This document shows positions 1-6,748 of a stretch of DNA of 64,000 nt, one piece after another. Source of the DNA: Reyranella humidisoli (GTDB lineage: Bacteria > Pseudomonadota > Alphaproteobacteria > Reyranellales > Reyranellaceae); assembly GCF_019039055.1 (NCBI RefSeq), contig NZ_JAHOPB010000001.1, positions 1,674,001-1,738,000 of the forward strand, given 5' to 3'. The translations under genes were made by a program, and so were the position numbers. Each line of letters begins with the position of its first letter. Position 1 is the first letter of the stretch. The notes under the pieces are model-generated. The model saw only the letters and a list, made by a program, of their open reading frames with translations. It was not told the DNA's origin and ran no database searches.

Positions 1-358
1 GATCCTCTGCTGCCCGGCCTCGCCGGTGACGCGCGGCATCGCCAATGCGGCGGCCTTCGCGGCGATGCCCGACGGTGCGCATTTCGTGAACGTCGCGCGC
101 GGCGAAGTCGCGGTGGAGAACGACGTCATCGCCGCGTTGCAGAGCGGCAAGCTCGGCGGCGCCTATCTCGACGTGTTCGAGCGCGAGCCGCTCGATCCGG
201 CCTCGCCGCTGTGGGACCTGCCCAACGTGCTGGTCTCGCCGCACACCGCCAGCCATTCGCTGGGGCAGAACGAGGCGATCTTCGGCATCTTCCTCGAAAA
301 CCTCGCGCGCTTCCGCGCCGGTCAGGCGTTGCGTAACGACGTCGACAGGCTCGGCTGA
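1..358 (+). CDS. D-isomer specific 2-hydroxyacid dehydrogenase, C-terminal part (5' end outside window)
   Basis: The coding frame is already open at base 2, so the gene begins upstream of the window; about 118 residues are visible. This is the C-terminal part of the NAD(P)-binding domain of a 2-hydroxyacid dehydrogenase (GhrA/SerA superfamily), which reduces 2-keto acids or oxidises 2-hydroxy acids. Visible family marks are NVARGEVAVE with the substrate-binding Arg, YLDVFEREPL with the catalytic-relay Glu, and VSPHTAS with the catalytic His. The last 37 bases overlap the 3' end of the convergent CobW gene. The exact substrate cannot be told from this fragment. Confidence 0.88.
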   Translation, partial: ILCCPASPVTRGIANAAAFAAMPDGAHFVNVARGEVAVENDVIAALQSGKLGGAYLDVFEREPLDPASPLWDLPNVLVSPHTASHSLGQNEAIFGIFLENLARFRAGQALRNDVDRLG

Positions 359-1293
359 AGCGCACGCGCGACCGCCTCGCGGTCGAGGCGCGCCCTTAGG
401 CCGATGACTACCAGCTTGCCCGGTGTCGCGCCGGGAGGTGCCGCGTCGATCTCGAAGCGCTGGCCAACGACATGCAGCGCGATCGGTTTGCCGTCACCGC
501 GATTCAGGATGCCCTTGGCGCGCAGCACGCCGGTGCCAGGCGCGCCGAGGCTCTGGCCGAGCTCCGCGGCGTCGACGTCATCGGGCACATCCAACTCCAG
601 TGAGTCGTAGAGCGATGCCGCGTCCGGCGCGCCGGGCGTCGTGAGTGTCGCCGACAGGCGAGGCGCTGCGCCGTCGCGCAGGCCGAGCAGCAGGTCGGGC
701 GCGATCTCGGCCCGTGTTGCCGGGATAAGCCGTGCCGCGGGACTTTGCGTCGCCAGCCACGCGAGCGTCTCCTGCAATGACGTCTCGTCCACGAGATCGC
801 AGCGATTGGCAATGACGAGGTCGGCGGCGGCGAGCTGGCGGGTGATCGTGTCGCCGAGGTAGGCGTCGTCGGCCATCGTCCGCACGGTCTCGACGTCGAC
901 CATCACGACGATGCCGTCGATGCGATAGGCCGGCAGGAGGGTGACGGCGCTGGCGACCATGCCCGGCAGCGCGACGCCGCTGGTCTCCAGCACCACGCGC
1001 TCGATGTCCGGCCGCTGCTCGGGCAGCGTCATCAGCGTGTCCATCAGGTCGGAGCCGTAGCTGCAGCAGACGCAGCCGCCGGAAATCTCCAGCGTGTCGC
1101 CGCTCGACGACACGATCAGGTCGCGGTCGATCGGCGTCGCGCCGAAATCGTTGACCAGCACGGCGAGCCGCTGGCCGTCGGCGGCGCGCAGCAGGCGATT
1201 GACGAGCGTCGTCTTGCCGGTGCCGAGATAGCCGCCGATCACCGTGACCGGCAGCCGCCCGCCGGGCCGTGCCCCGCTCACGTCTTCGCTCAC
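322..1293 (-). CDS. CobW/COG0523 family GTP-binding metallochaperone
   Basis: A 323-residue G3E-family GTPase of the CobW/ZNG1/YjiA group, which hand metal ions (usually Zn or Co) to client enzymes. It has a P-loop GGYLGTGKTTLVNRLL near residue 15-30, the family metal motif GGCVCC, the ETSG switch segment and a NRCD guanine-specificity motif in place of NKxD. The GTG start at 1293 overlaps the TGA stop of the upstream amidohydrolase (GTGTGA junction), so the two are translationally coupled. A much longer open frame upstream is only antisense to the amidohydrolase and was excluded. The coupling suggests the amidohydrolase is the metal client; that is inference. Confidence 0.88.
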   Translation of the reverse strand: MSEDVSGARPGGRLPVTVIGGYLGTGKTTLVNRLLRAADGQRLAVLVNDFGATPIDRDLIVSSSGDTLEISGGCVCCSYGSDLMDTLMTLPEQRPDIERVVLETSGVALPGMVASAVTLLPAYRIDGIVVMVDVETVRTMADDAYLGDTITRQLAAADLVIANRCDLVDETSLQETLAWLATQSPAARLIPATRAEIAPDLLLGLRDGAAPRLSATLTTPGAPDAASLYDSLELDVPDDVDAAELGQSLGAPGTGVLRAKGILNRGDGKPIALHVVGQRFEIDAAPPGATPGKLVVIGLRARLDREAVARALQPSLSTSLRNA

Positions 1294-2939
1294 ACCCCGT
1301 TGGCGGGGAAGGGACGGCCGCCCTGGACCGTGCCCCAGATGCGCACGTCCTTCAGCTTGTCCGGCGCGATCTCCAGCGGATCGTCCTCCAGCACCGCGAA
1401 GTCGGCGCGCTTGCCGCACTCGATCGAGCCGACCTCGCCATCGAGCCTGAGCGTCCAGGCGGCGCCCAGCGTGATCGTGCGCAGCGCGTCGGCCACCGAG
1501 ATGGCCTCGCTGGTGCCGAGCGTCCGGCCGCTGGCGGTAAGCCGGTTGACGGCGCACCACGCCGTGAAGATCGGGCCGAGCGGCGTCACCGGCGCGTCGG
1601 AATGGATCGCGAGCGGCACGCCGCTGGCCAGCGCGGTGGCGCAGGCGTTCATGCGCATCGCCCGTTCCGGGCCGACCGTCGTCTCGTAGTGCTGGTCGCC
1701 CCAGTAGAAGTGATGGTTTGGGAACAGGTTGGCGCACATGCCGAGCCGCGCCATGCGCCGAAACTGCGCGGCGTCGGCGAGCTGGCAATGCTGCAGCGTG
1801 AAGCGATGGTCGCGCGCCGGCTGGTCGAGCAGCGCGCCTTCGAGGCAATCCAGCGCCATCTCGGTCGCCTGGTCGCCATTGGTGTGGCTGTGCACCAGCA
1901 CGCCCTTCTGTAGTGCGAGCTTGTAGAGGCCGCTGATCGCCTCGGGCGGCGTGTACCACAGGCCGTTCGGCGCGCCGTTGTAGTAGCCGGGCCACCGCAG
2001 CCGCGCGGAGAAGCCCTGGATCGAGCCGTCGACGAACAATTTGATGGCGCCGAGCCGCAGCCGGTCGGTCGATTTCGCCTTGAGCTTCACGGCGATGTCG
2101 ACCACCTGCTCCGGCGTCAGCGCCTGGAAGCGGCGGAACGAGACGATGCGCACGGGGAAGCTGGCTTCACCGGTGACGCGTGCCATCATCGAGACCGCGT
2201 CGTCCGGCAGCAGGTTGGCGAGATCGGTCGCCGTGGTGACGCCCTGGCGCACGCAGAGCTTGGCGAAGCGCTTCAGGCCTTCCTCGTCGTTGGCCAGCGC
2301 CTCGCGGTCGAAACCGACATGGGCGCCAACGATCGTCATCGCCTCGGGGCCCTTCAGTTCGCCGGTCGGCAGGCCGTCGGCGCCGAGCGGAATGCCGGGA
2401 TGGTTGACGCCCGGCCGCATCAGGCCGGCCAGTTCGAGCGCGCGGGTGTTCACGTTGAAGATGTGGCCGCTGGCATGCATCACGCCGATCGCGCGCGTCG
2501 TCGACACGCGGTCGAAGTCGGCGCGCACGACGCGACGGTCGCCGTAGTAGATGGGGTCGAGGCCCCAGCCGGCGAGCACTTCGGTTGGCGAGGCAAGCTT
2601 GCGCTCGGCCTCCTGCAGGCGCGCCACGACGTCCTCGATGGACTCCGCGCCCTTCCACACCTTGCCTTCGGGATCCATGCGGTCGAAGCGGCCGAGATAG
2701 GTGTAGCGCCAGAAGGTGCCCTCGGCAGCGTGGCTGTGGCCCTCGACGAGACCGGGCATCAGCACCTTGTCGGCGAAGCGTTCGTCCAGCGTGTAGGTGC
2801 CCCAGCCGGCGAGTTCCTCCAGCGGGCCGGCGCCCAGGATGCGGCCGTCGCGCACGGCCACGTGCGTGGCCTCGGGCCGGGCGGGATTCATGGTGAGGAT
2901 TCGGCGGGCGCGGAAGATCGTGATCGGGCTGAGTGTCAT
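1290..2939 (-). CDS. YtcJ-like metal-dependent amidohydrolase
   Basis: A 549-residue amidohydrolase of the Amidohydro_3/YtcJ type. The early GLVEGHSHA segment supplies the HxH metal ligands; later metal or active-site positions are HTNGDQA, LQHCQLAD and HSDAPVTPLGP. The C-terminal GKRADFAVLEDDPL is the usual end of the composite beta-sandwich. Members hydrolyse amide or formamide bonds of small molecules; the substrate is unknown here. There is no signal peptide, so it is probably cytoplasmic. ATG at 2939 is preferred over upstream in-frame starts because homology begins at MTLSPITIFRARRILTMNP. It is the first gene of a pair with cobW and is divergent from a TctC gene across 155 bp. Confidence 0.88.
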   Translation of the reverse strand: MTLSPITIFRARRILTMNPARPEATHVAVRDGRILGAGPLEELAGWGTYTLDERFADKVLMPGLVEGHSHAAEGTFWRYTYLGRFDRMDPEGKVWKGAESIEDVVARLQEAERKLASPTEVLAGWGLDPIYYGDRRVVRADFDRVSTTRAIGVMHASGHIFNVNTRALELAGLMRPGVNHPGIPLGADGLPTGELKGPEAMTIVGAHVGFDREALANDEEGLKRFAKLCVRQGVTTATDLANLLPDDAVSMMARVTGEASFPVRIVSFRRFQALTPEQVVDIAVKLKAKSTDRLRLGAIKLFVDGSIQGFSARLRWPGYYNGAPNGLWYTPPEAISGLYKLALQKGVLVHSHTNGDQATEMALDCLEGALLDQPARDHRFTLQHCQLADAAQFRRMARLGMCANLFPNHHFYWGDQHYETTVGPERAMRMNACATALASGVPLAIHSDAPVTPLGPIFTAWCAVNRLTASGRTLGTSEAISVADALRTITLGAAWTLRLDGEVGSIECGKRADFAVLEDDPLEIAPDKLKDVRIWGTVQGGRPFPANGV

Positions 2940-2966
2940 GTCTCCGACAGTAGCGGCCCTGCGGCG

Positions 2967-2998
2967 GCAACGCCAAGCGTTGCGAAGTTGCCGGCAAC
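2967..2998. promoter_or_regulatory. Clustered palindromes with GCAAC/GTTGC half-sites in divergent promoter region
   Basis: Two adjacent inverted repeats lie between the amidohydrolase and TctC genes. GCAACGC-CAA-GCGTTGC is a perfect 7-bp arm palindrome at 2967-2983, and GTTGCCGGCAAC is a perfect 12-bp palindrome at 2987-2998. Together they give four GCAAC/GTTGC half-sites in 32 bp. The placement suggests an operator controlling one or both divergent genes. The cognate regulator is not visible nearby. Confidence 0.5.
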
Positions 2999-3094
2999 GT
3001 ATACGCTGCCGGAAAGCAGGCGAATGACCTGCTCCAGACAAACAAGGCCAGAGGGACGGCGCCGCCTCCTCGCTTCGGCCCGGAGGAGACATCG

Positions 3095-4075
3095 ATGCGC
3101 CTGTCACGTCGCGCCACGCTCGGCCTGTTGGCCACGTCACCCGCCCTGGCGGCGCCCGCGGTATGGGCGCAAGGGCGCGACTGGCCCAACCGGCGGCTCC
3201 GACTCCTCGTTCCCAGCGCCGCCGGTGGCTACGAAGTCTATGCCCGCATCCTGGCGCCGCGCCTCGCGGAACTGCTGGGCCAGCCCGTCGTCGTCGACAA
3301 CAAGCCCGGCGCCAACGGCATCATCGGCATGCAGGAAGTCCAGCGCAGCGCGCCCGACGGCTACACCTTCATGTTCGCCCATATCGGCGCGATCTCGATC
3401 GGCAGCAGTATCTACACCAACATGCCGCTCGATCCGGTCGACGATCTCGCCTCGATCTCGGTCGCCGTCACCTCGCCGCTGGTCTGGGTGGTGACGCCGT
3501 CGCTGCCCTTCAGAACGATGCCGGAGTTCATCGCCAAGGCGAAGGCGGAGCCCGGCCAGTGGCGCTACGGCCTGCCCGCGTCCGGCAGCATTCCGCACCT
3601 GGTCGCGGAGGACACCAAGATCCGCCACAAGCTCGACATGCCCGCGGTACCCTACCGCAGCACGCCGCAGTCGCTGTTGGCGGTGATCAACGGCGAGGTG
3701 CCGATCACGGTCGACAGCCTCGGCGCCAGCGCCGGTCACATTGCCGGCGGCAAGCTGCGCGCACTGGCCGTCACCTCGCGCGAGCGCTCGGAGAAGCTGC
3801 CCGACGTGCCAACGATGATGGAACTCGGCCTCGATCCGCGCGAATGGGTCGCCTGGTACGCCTTCATGGCGCCCAAGGGCACGCCTGACGAAATCATCCA
3901 GAAGCTGAATACGGCCATCAATCAGGCGCTGCGCGAGGAGGCCATCGCCACGCGCATCCGCGAGCTGGGCGCCTCGCCGCGCATCACCACGCCGGCCGAG
4001 ACGCTCGCCTTCATCACGCAGGAGCGCACCGACTTCGGCGCCATCGCGCGAGCCGGCAAGATCAGGGTGGAATAA
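3095..4075 (+). CDS. Tripartite tricarboxylate transporter (Bug/TctC) substrate-binding protein
   Basis: A 326-residue periplasmic receptor of the Bug/TctC family, which binds carboxylates and related small molecules. The N-terminus MRLSRRATLGLLA has a twin-arginine-like pair before a hydrophobic stretch and an Ala-rich cleavage region (about residues 18-26). Family signatures are GYEVYARILAPRLAELLGQ, VVDNKPGANG and GYTFMF. A strong GGAGG box sits just upstream. No TctA/TctB membrane subunits are encoded near it, so it is an orphan receptor, as is common in proteobacteria with expanded Bug families. Confidence 0.9.
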   Translation: MRLSRRATLGLLATSPALAAPAVWAQGRDWPNRRLRLLVPSAAGGYEVYARILAPRLAELLGQPVVVDNKPGANGIIGMQEVQRSAPDGYTFMFAHIGAISIGSSIYTNMPLDPVDDLASISVAVTSPLVWVVTPSLPFRTMPEFIAKAKAEPGQWRYGLPASGSIPHLVAEDTKIRHKLDMPAVPYRSTPQSLLAVINGEVPITVDSLGASAGHIAGGKLRALAVTSRERSEKLPDVPTMMELGLDPREWVAWYAFMAPKGTPDEIIQKLNTAINQALREEAIATRIRELGASPRITTPAETLAFITQERTDFGAIARAGKIRVE

Positions 4076-4083
4076 CGTAGATC

Positions 4084-4108
4084 TTTGATTTTCTGAGTCG
4101 AAATCAAA
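4084..4108. other. AT-rich hairpin after TctC gene
   Basis: TTTGATTT (4084-4091) and AAATCAAA (4101-4108) form a perfect 8-bp stem around a 9-nt loop, 8 bp after the TctC stop. It could be a weak terminator or mRNA 3' stabiliser. There is no following T-run, so the assignment is tentative. Confidence 0.35.
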
Positions 4109-4110
4109 TG

Positions 4111-4230
4111 CTTCCCCATTCACATGGGGAAGTGCCCCGTCACACGGGGCGATGGGGTCATAGGCCGAGCAAAGCTTATGACCCCTCCGTCGGCGTAAGA
4201 CGCCGACACCTCCCCAGATGACTGGGGAGG
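4111..4230 (+). repeat. Repeat family A, copy 1 (modular palindromic intergenic element)
   Basis: Composite of short hairpins in series: CTTCCCCA..TGGGGAAG, GCCCCGT..ACGGGGC, a central ATGGGGTCAT..ATGACCCC pair, GTCGGCG..CGCCGAC, and CCTCCCCA..TGGGGAGG. The central pair encloses a short insert resembling GGCCGAGC. The same order of hairpins recurs at six other intergenic sites in this window. It fills the gap between the TctC gene and the acyl-CoA dehydrogenase genes. Confidence 0.88.
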
Positions 4231-4243
4231 CGGACTCGCTTCT

Positions 4244-5500
4244 CTACCGAACCGTATTGCGCGGCACGTCGCGGAACGGCTTGGTCGTGTCGATGCTCGG
4301 CTCCTTGGGCATCTTGAGGACGCGCTCGGAGATGATGTTGCGCTGGATCTCGTCGGTGCCGCCGGCAATCGACGTGGCCGGCACCGAGACCAGGATCTCG
4401 GCGATCGTGCCGTTCAGCGGGCTGTCGGCGCCGGTCAGCAGGGCGTCGGCGCCCGAGAGCTGGGTGTGGATGCGGGCCGCAGCGCGGGCGATATGGCTCG
4501 CGACCAGCTTGCCCAGCGAGCCTTCGGGGCCCTGCGGCTTGCCCTGCTGGGCAGCGGCGCGGGCGCGGCGCGCCGTCCATTCGGCGGCCTTCGACATGGT
4601 GAGCAGCCTGGCGATCTCCTGCCGCGCCACGGGATCGTCGAGATGGCCGGTTTCCTTGGCGCGCGACAGGATCAGGTCGACCCGGCCCGCGCGCTGCGGA
4701 TACCACTTGTAGGGCTCCATCGTCGTGGCGATCTCGGCCCGCTCCTCGTCGTAGGCGCGGCCCTTGCGGTCCGACCCCATCGCCCAGGTGCGCAGGCCGT
4801 CGGCGCCGCGGCGCTCGTGCATCAAGGTCGTCGTCGTCACGGCCCAGCCGTCGCCCACGTTGGCGACGAGGAACTCCGGCTCGACCACGGCGTCGGTCAT
4901 GAACACCTGGTTGAACGAGGCGTGGCCGTTCATCTGCTTCAGCGGCTGCACGTTCACGCCGGGCTGGTGCATGTCGATGATGAAATAGGACAGGCCCTTG
5001 TGCTTGGTCTGGTCCCAGTCGGTGCGGGCCAGCAGCAGGCCCCAGTGTGCGTGATGGGCCGAGGTCGTCCAGACCTTCTGGCCGTTCACGATCCACTTGT
5101 TGCCGCTCATCTCGGCGCGGGTGACGGCGCCGGCCACGTCGGAGCCGGAGCCGGGCTCGCTGAAGAGCTGGCACCAGGTGTCCTCGCCGGTGAGGATGCG
5201 GCGCAGGAACTTCTCCTTATGGAGATCGGTGCCGTGCGCGAGGATGGTCGCGGCGGCCAGGGTGCGGATGCCGGCCTTGGCGACGCCGATCGCGCCGATG
5301 CGCGCGAATTCTTCGTCGACGACGGCCTGGAAGGCCTGCGGCAGGTCGCGGCCGTACCATTCCTTGGGCCAGGTCGGGACGCCCCAGCCCGAATCGGCCA
5401 GCTTGTTGCGCCATTCGACGAGGCCGAGTTCGGGGCTCCAGTTGGCTTCGAGCCAGGCGCGCACGTCGGCGCGGACGGAGTCTTCGGTGAGTTCGTTCAT
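4244..5500 (-). CDS. Acyl-CoA dehydrogenase family protein (first of a tandem pair)
   Basis: A 418-residue FAD-dependent acyl-CoA dehydrogenase that would introduce a double bond into an acyl-CoA thioester and pass electrons to ETF. Typical marks are CQLFSEPGSGSD in the N/middle domain, GQKVWTTSAHHAHWG at the FAD/substrate cleft, and the C-terminal GGTDEIQRNIISERVL segment. It lies 11 bp downstream of a second, shorter acyl-CoA dehydrogenase on the same strand. Paired FadE genes of this kind often form alpha2beta2 heterotetramers acting on bulky acyl-CoAs such as steroid side chains; that is inferred from family knowledge. The substrate is not identified. Confidence 0.92.
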   Translation of the reverse strand: MNELTEDSVRADVRAWLEANWSPELGLVEWRNKLADSGWGVPTWPKEWYGRDLPQAFQAVVDEEFARIGAIGVAKAGIRTLAAATILAHGTDLHKEKFLRRILTGEDTWCQLFSEPGSGSDVAGAVTRAEMSGNKWIVNGQKVWTTSAHHAHWGLLLARTDWDQTKHKGLSYFIIDMHQPGVNVQPLKQMNGHASFNQVFMTDAVVEPEFLVANVGDGWAVTTTTLMHERRGADGLRTWAMGSDRKGRAYDEERAEIATTMEPYKWYPQRAGRVDLILSRAKETGHLDDPVARQEIARLLTMSKAAEWTARRARAAAQQGKPQGPEGSLGKLVASHIARAAARIHTQLSGADALLTGADSPLNGTIAEILVSVPATSIAGGTDEIQRNIISERVLKMPKEPSIDTTKPFRDVPRNTVR

Positions 5501-5511
5501 CTTCCTGCTCC

Positions 5512-6642
5512 TCAGGCGGCCCAGTGCTGCATCATCTGCTCGCGGTGGTGATGGGCATCGCCCAGCAGCACCTCCGAGCTCTTGGCGCGCTTGAACCAGA
5601 GATGGGTGTCGTTGTCCCAGGTGAAGCCGATGCCGCCATGGATCTGGATGGCATGGACGGCCGTCTGCAGGGCCGCGTCGCTGGCGGCGGCCTTGGCGAG
5701 CGATGCCACGGCGACGATATCGTCGTCACCCTCGTCGAGCGCGGCGGCGGCGTAGTAGGCCGCCGACTTGGCCAGCTCCACGTCGACCAGCATGTCGGCA
5801 TGCTTGTGCTTCATCGACTGGAACGAGGCGATGGCGCGGCCGAACTGCATGCGCATCTTGGCGTATTCCAGCGAATCCTCGCGCAGGCGGTCGGAGACGC
5901 CGGCCATTTCGTTGGCCAGGCAGACCGCAGCCTCGACCATGGTACGGGCGAACGGCGCGGCGGCGGCGCCGGCCTCGCCGAGCAGGGTCGCTTCCACGCC
6001 CTTGAAGTCGAGGTGGGCGAGTTTGCGGGTCTCGTCCATCGTCTTCAGCAGCTTGCGCGACAGGCCCTTGGCGTCGCCCTTCACGGTGAAGAGCGAGAGG
6101 CCCTTGTCGCCGCTGCTGCCGGGGGCGCGGGCGAGGACCACGATGAGATCGGCGGTGTGGCCGTCGAGGACGTAGCTCTTGAAGCCGTCGAGGACGTATC
6201 CCGAACCGGACGGCTTGGCCGTCAGGGTCGTGGCCGCGGCATCCCAGCGGGACGGCTGCTCGACCCAGGCGAGGGTGGCGACGGTGTCGCCGGCGGCGAT
6301 GCCGGGCAGCAGCGCCTGCTTCTCGGCTTCCGTGCCGGCATTGAGGATCGCGCCGGTGGCCAGCACGGCGGTCGAGAAGAACGGCGCGCAGAGCAGCGAC
6401 CGGCCCATCTCCTCCAGCACGATGCAGAGTTCGCCGAAGCCGAAGCCCTGGCCGCCAAAAGCCTCGGGAATGCGCACGGCAGTCAGGCCGAGTTCGCTGT
6501 TGAGCTTGCGCCAGGCAGCGGCCTCGAAGCCGGCGTCGGTCGCCATCAGGCGGCGCACTTCCTTGGTGGGCGAACGCTCGCCCAGGAAGCGGCGCAGGTT
6601 CGACCTGAACTCTTCCTGCTCGCTGGAGAAACTGAACTTCAT
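5512..6642 (-). CDS. Acyl-CoA dehydrogenase family protein (second of the pair)
   Basis: A 376-residue acyl-CoA dehydrogenase whose closest style is the smaller partner of paired FadE enzymes. The C-terminal active-site loop reads IHGGIGFTWDNDTHLWFKRA instead of the GGTxEIQRN type seen in its neighbour. ATG at 6642 is preceded by a good GGGAGG box, which lies inside a hairpin (see 6653-6681). It is the upstream gene of the two-gene operon. In-frame sequence further upstream is GC-rich non-coding sequence and is not part of the protein. Confidence 0.9.
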   Translation of the reverse strand: MKFSFSSEQEEFRSNLRRFLGERSPTKEVRRLMATDAGFEAAAWRKLNSELGLTAVRIPEAFGGQGFGFGELCIVLEEMGRSLLCAPFFSTAVLATGAILNAGTEAEKQALLPGIAAGDTVATLAWVEQPSRWDAAATTLTAKPSGSGYVLDGFKSYVLDGHTADLIVVLARAPGSSGDKGLSLFTVKGDAKGLSRKLLKTMDETRKLAHLDFKGVEATLLGEAGAAAAPFARTMVEAAVCLANEMAGVSDRLREDSLEYAKMRMQFGRAIASFQSMKHKHADMLVDVELAKSAAYYAAAALDEGDDDIVAVASLAKAAASDAALQTAVHAIQIHGGIGFTWDNDTHLWFKRAKSSEVLLGDAHHHREQMMQHWAA

Positions 6643-6652
6643 AAAACGAATC

Positions 6653-6681
6653 CTCCCAGTGCCGATTTTAGGCACTGGGAG
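6653..6681 (-). promoter_or_regulatory. Hairpin overlapping the acyl-CoA dehydrogenase ribosome-binding site
   Basis: CTCCCAGTGCC (6653-6663) and GGCACTGGGAG (6671-6681) make a perfect 11-bp stem with a 7-nt loop. On the transcribed (minus) strand the 3' arm contains the GGGAG of the Shine-Dalgarno for the gene starting at 6642, so a folded leader would hide the ribosome-binding site. It could equally be a protein operator, or a weak terminator for the cellulase gene upstream. Confidence 0.55.
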
Positions 6682-6748
6682 AGATGACCGGAAGCGCCCC
6701 CGACGGGTCGGAGATTGCAGGGCGAGACGCCGACGCGGCGTCACCGCC

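Noticed and set aside
1294-1995. N-terminal extension of the CobW frame
   Set aside because: It is antisense-frame sequence overlapping the amidohydrolase gene; CobW homology begins just after the GTG at 1293.
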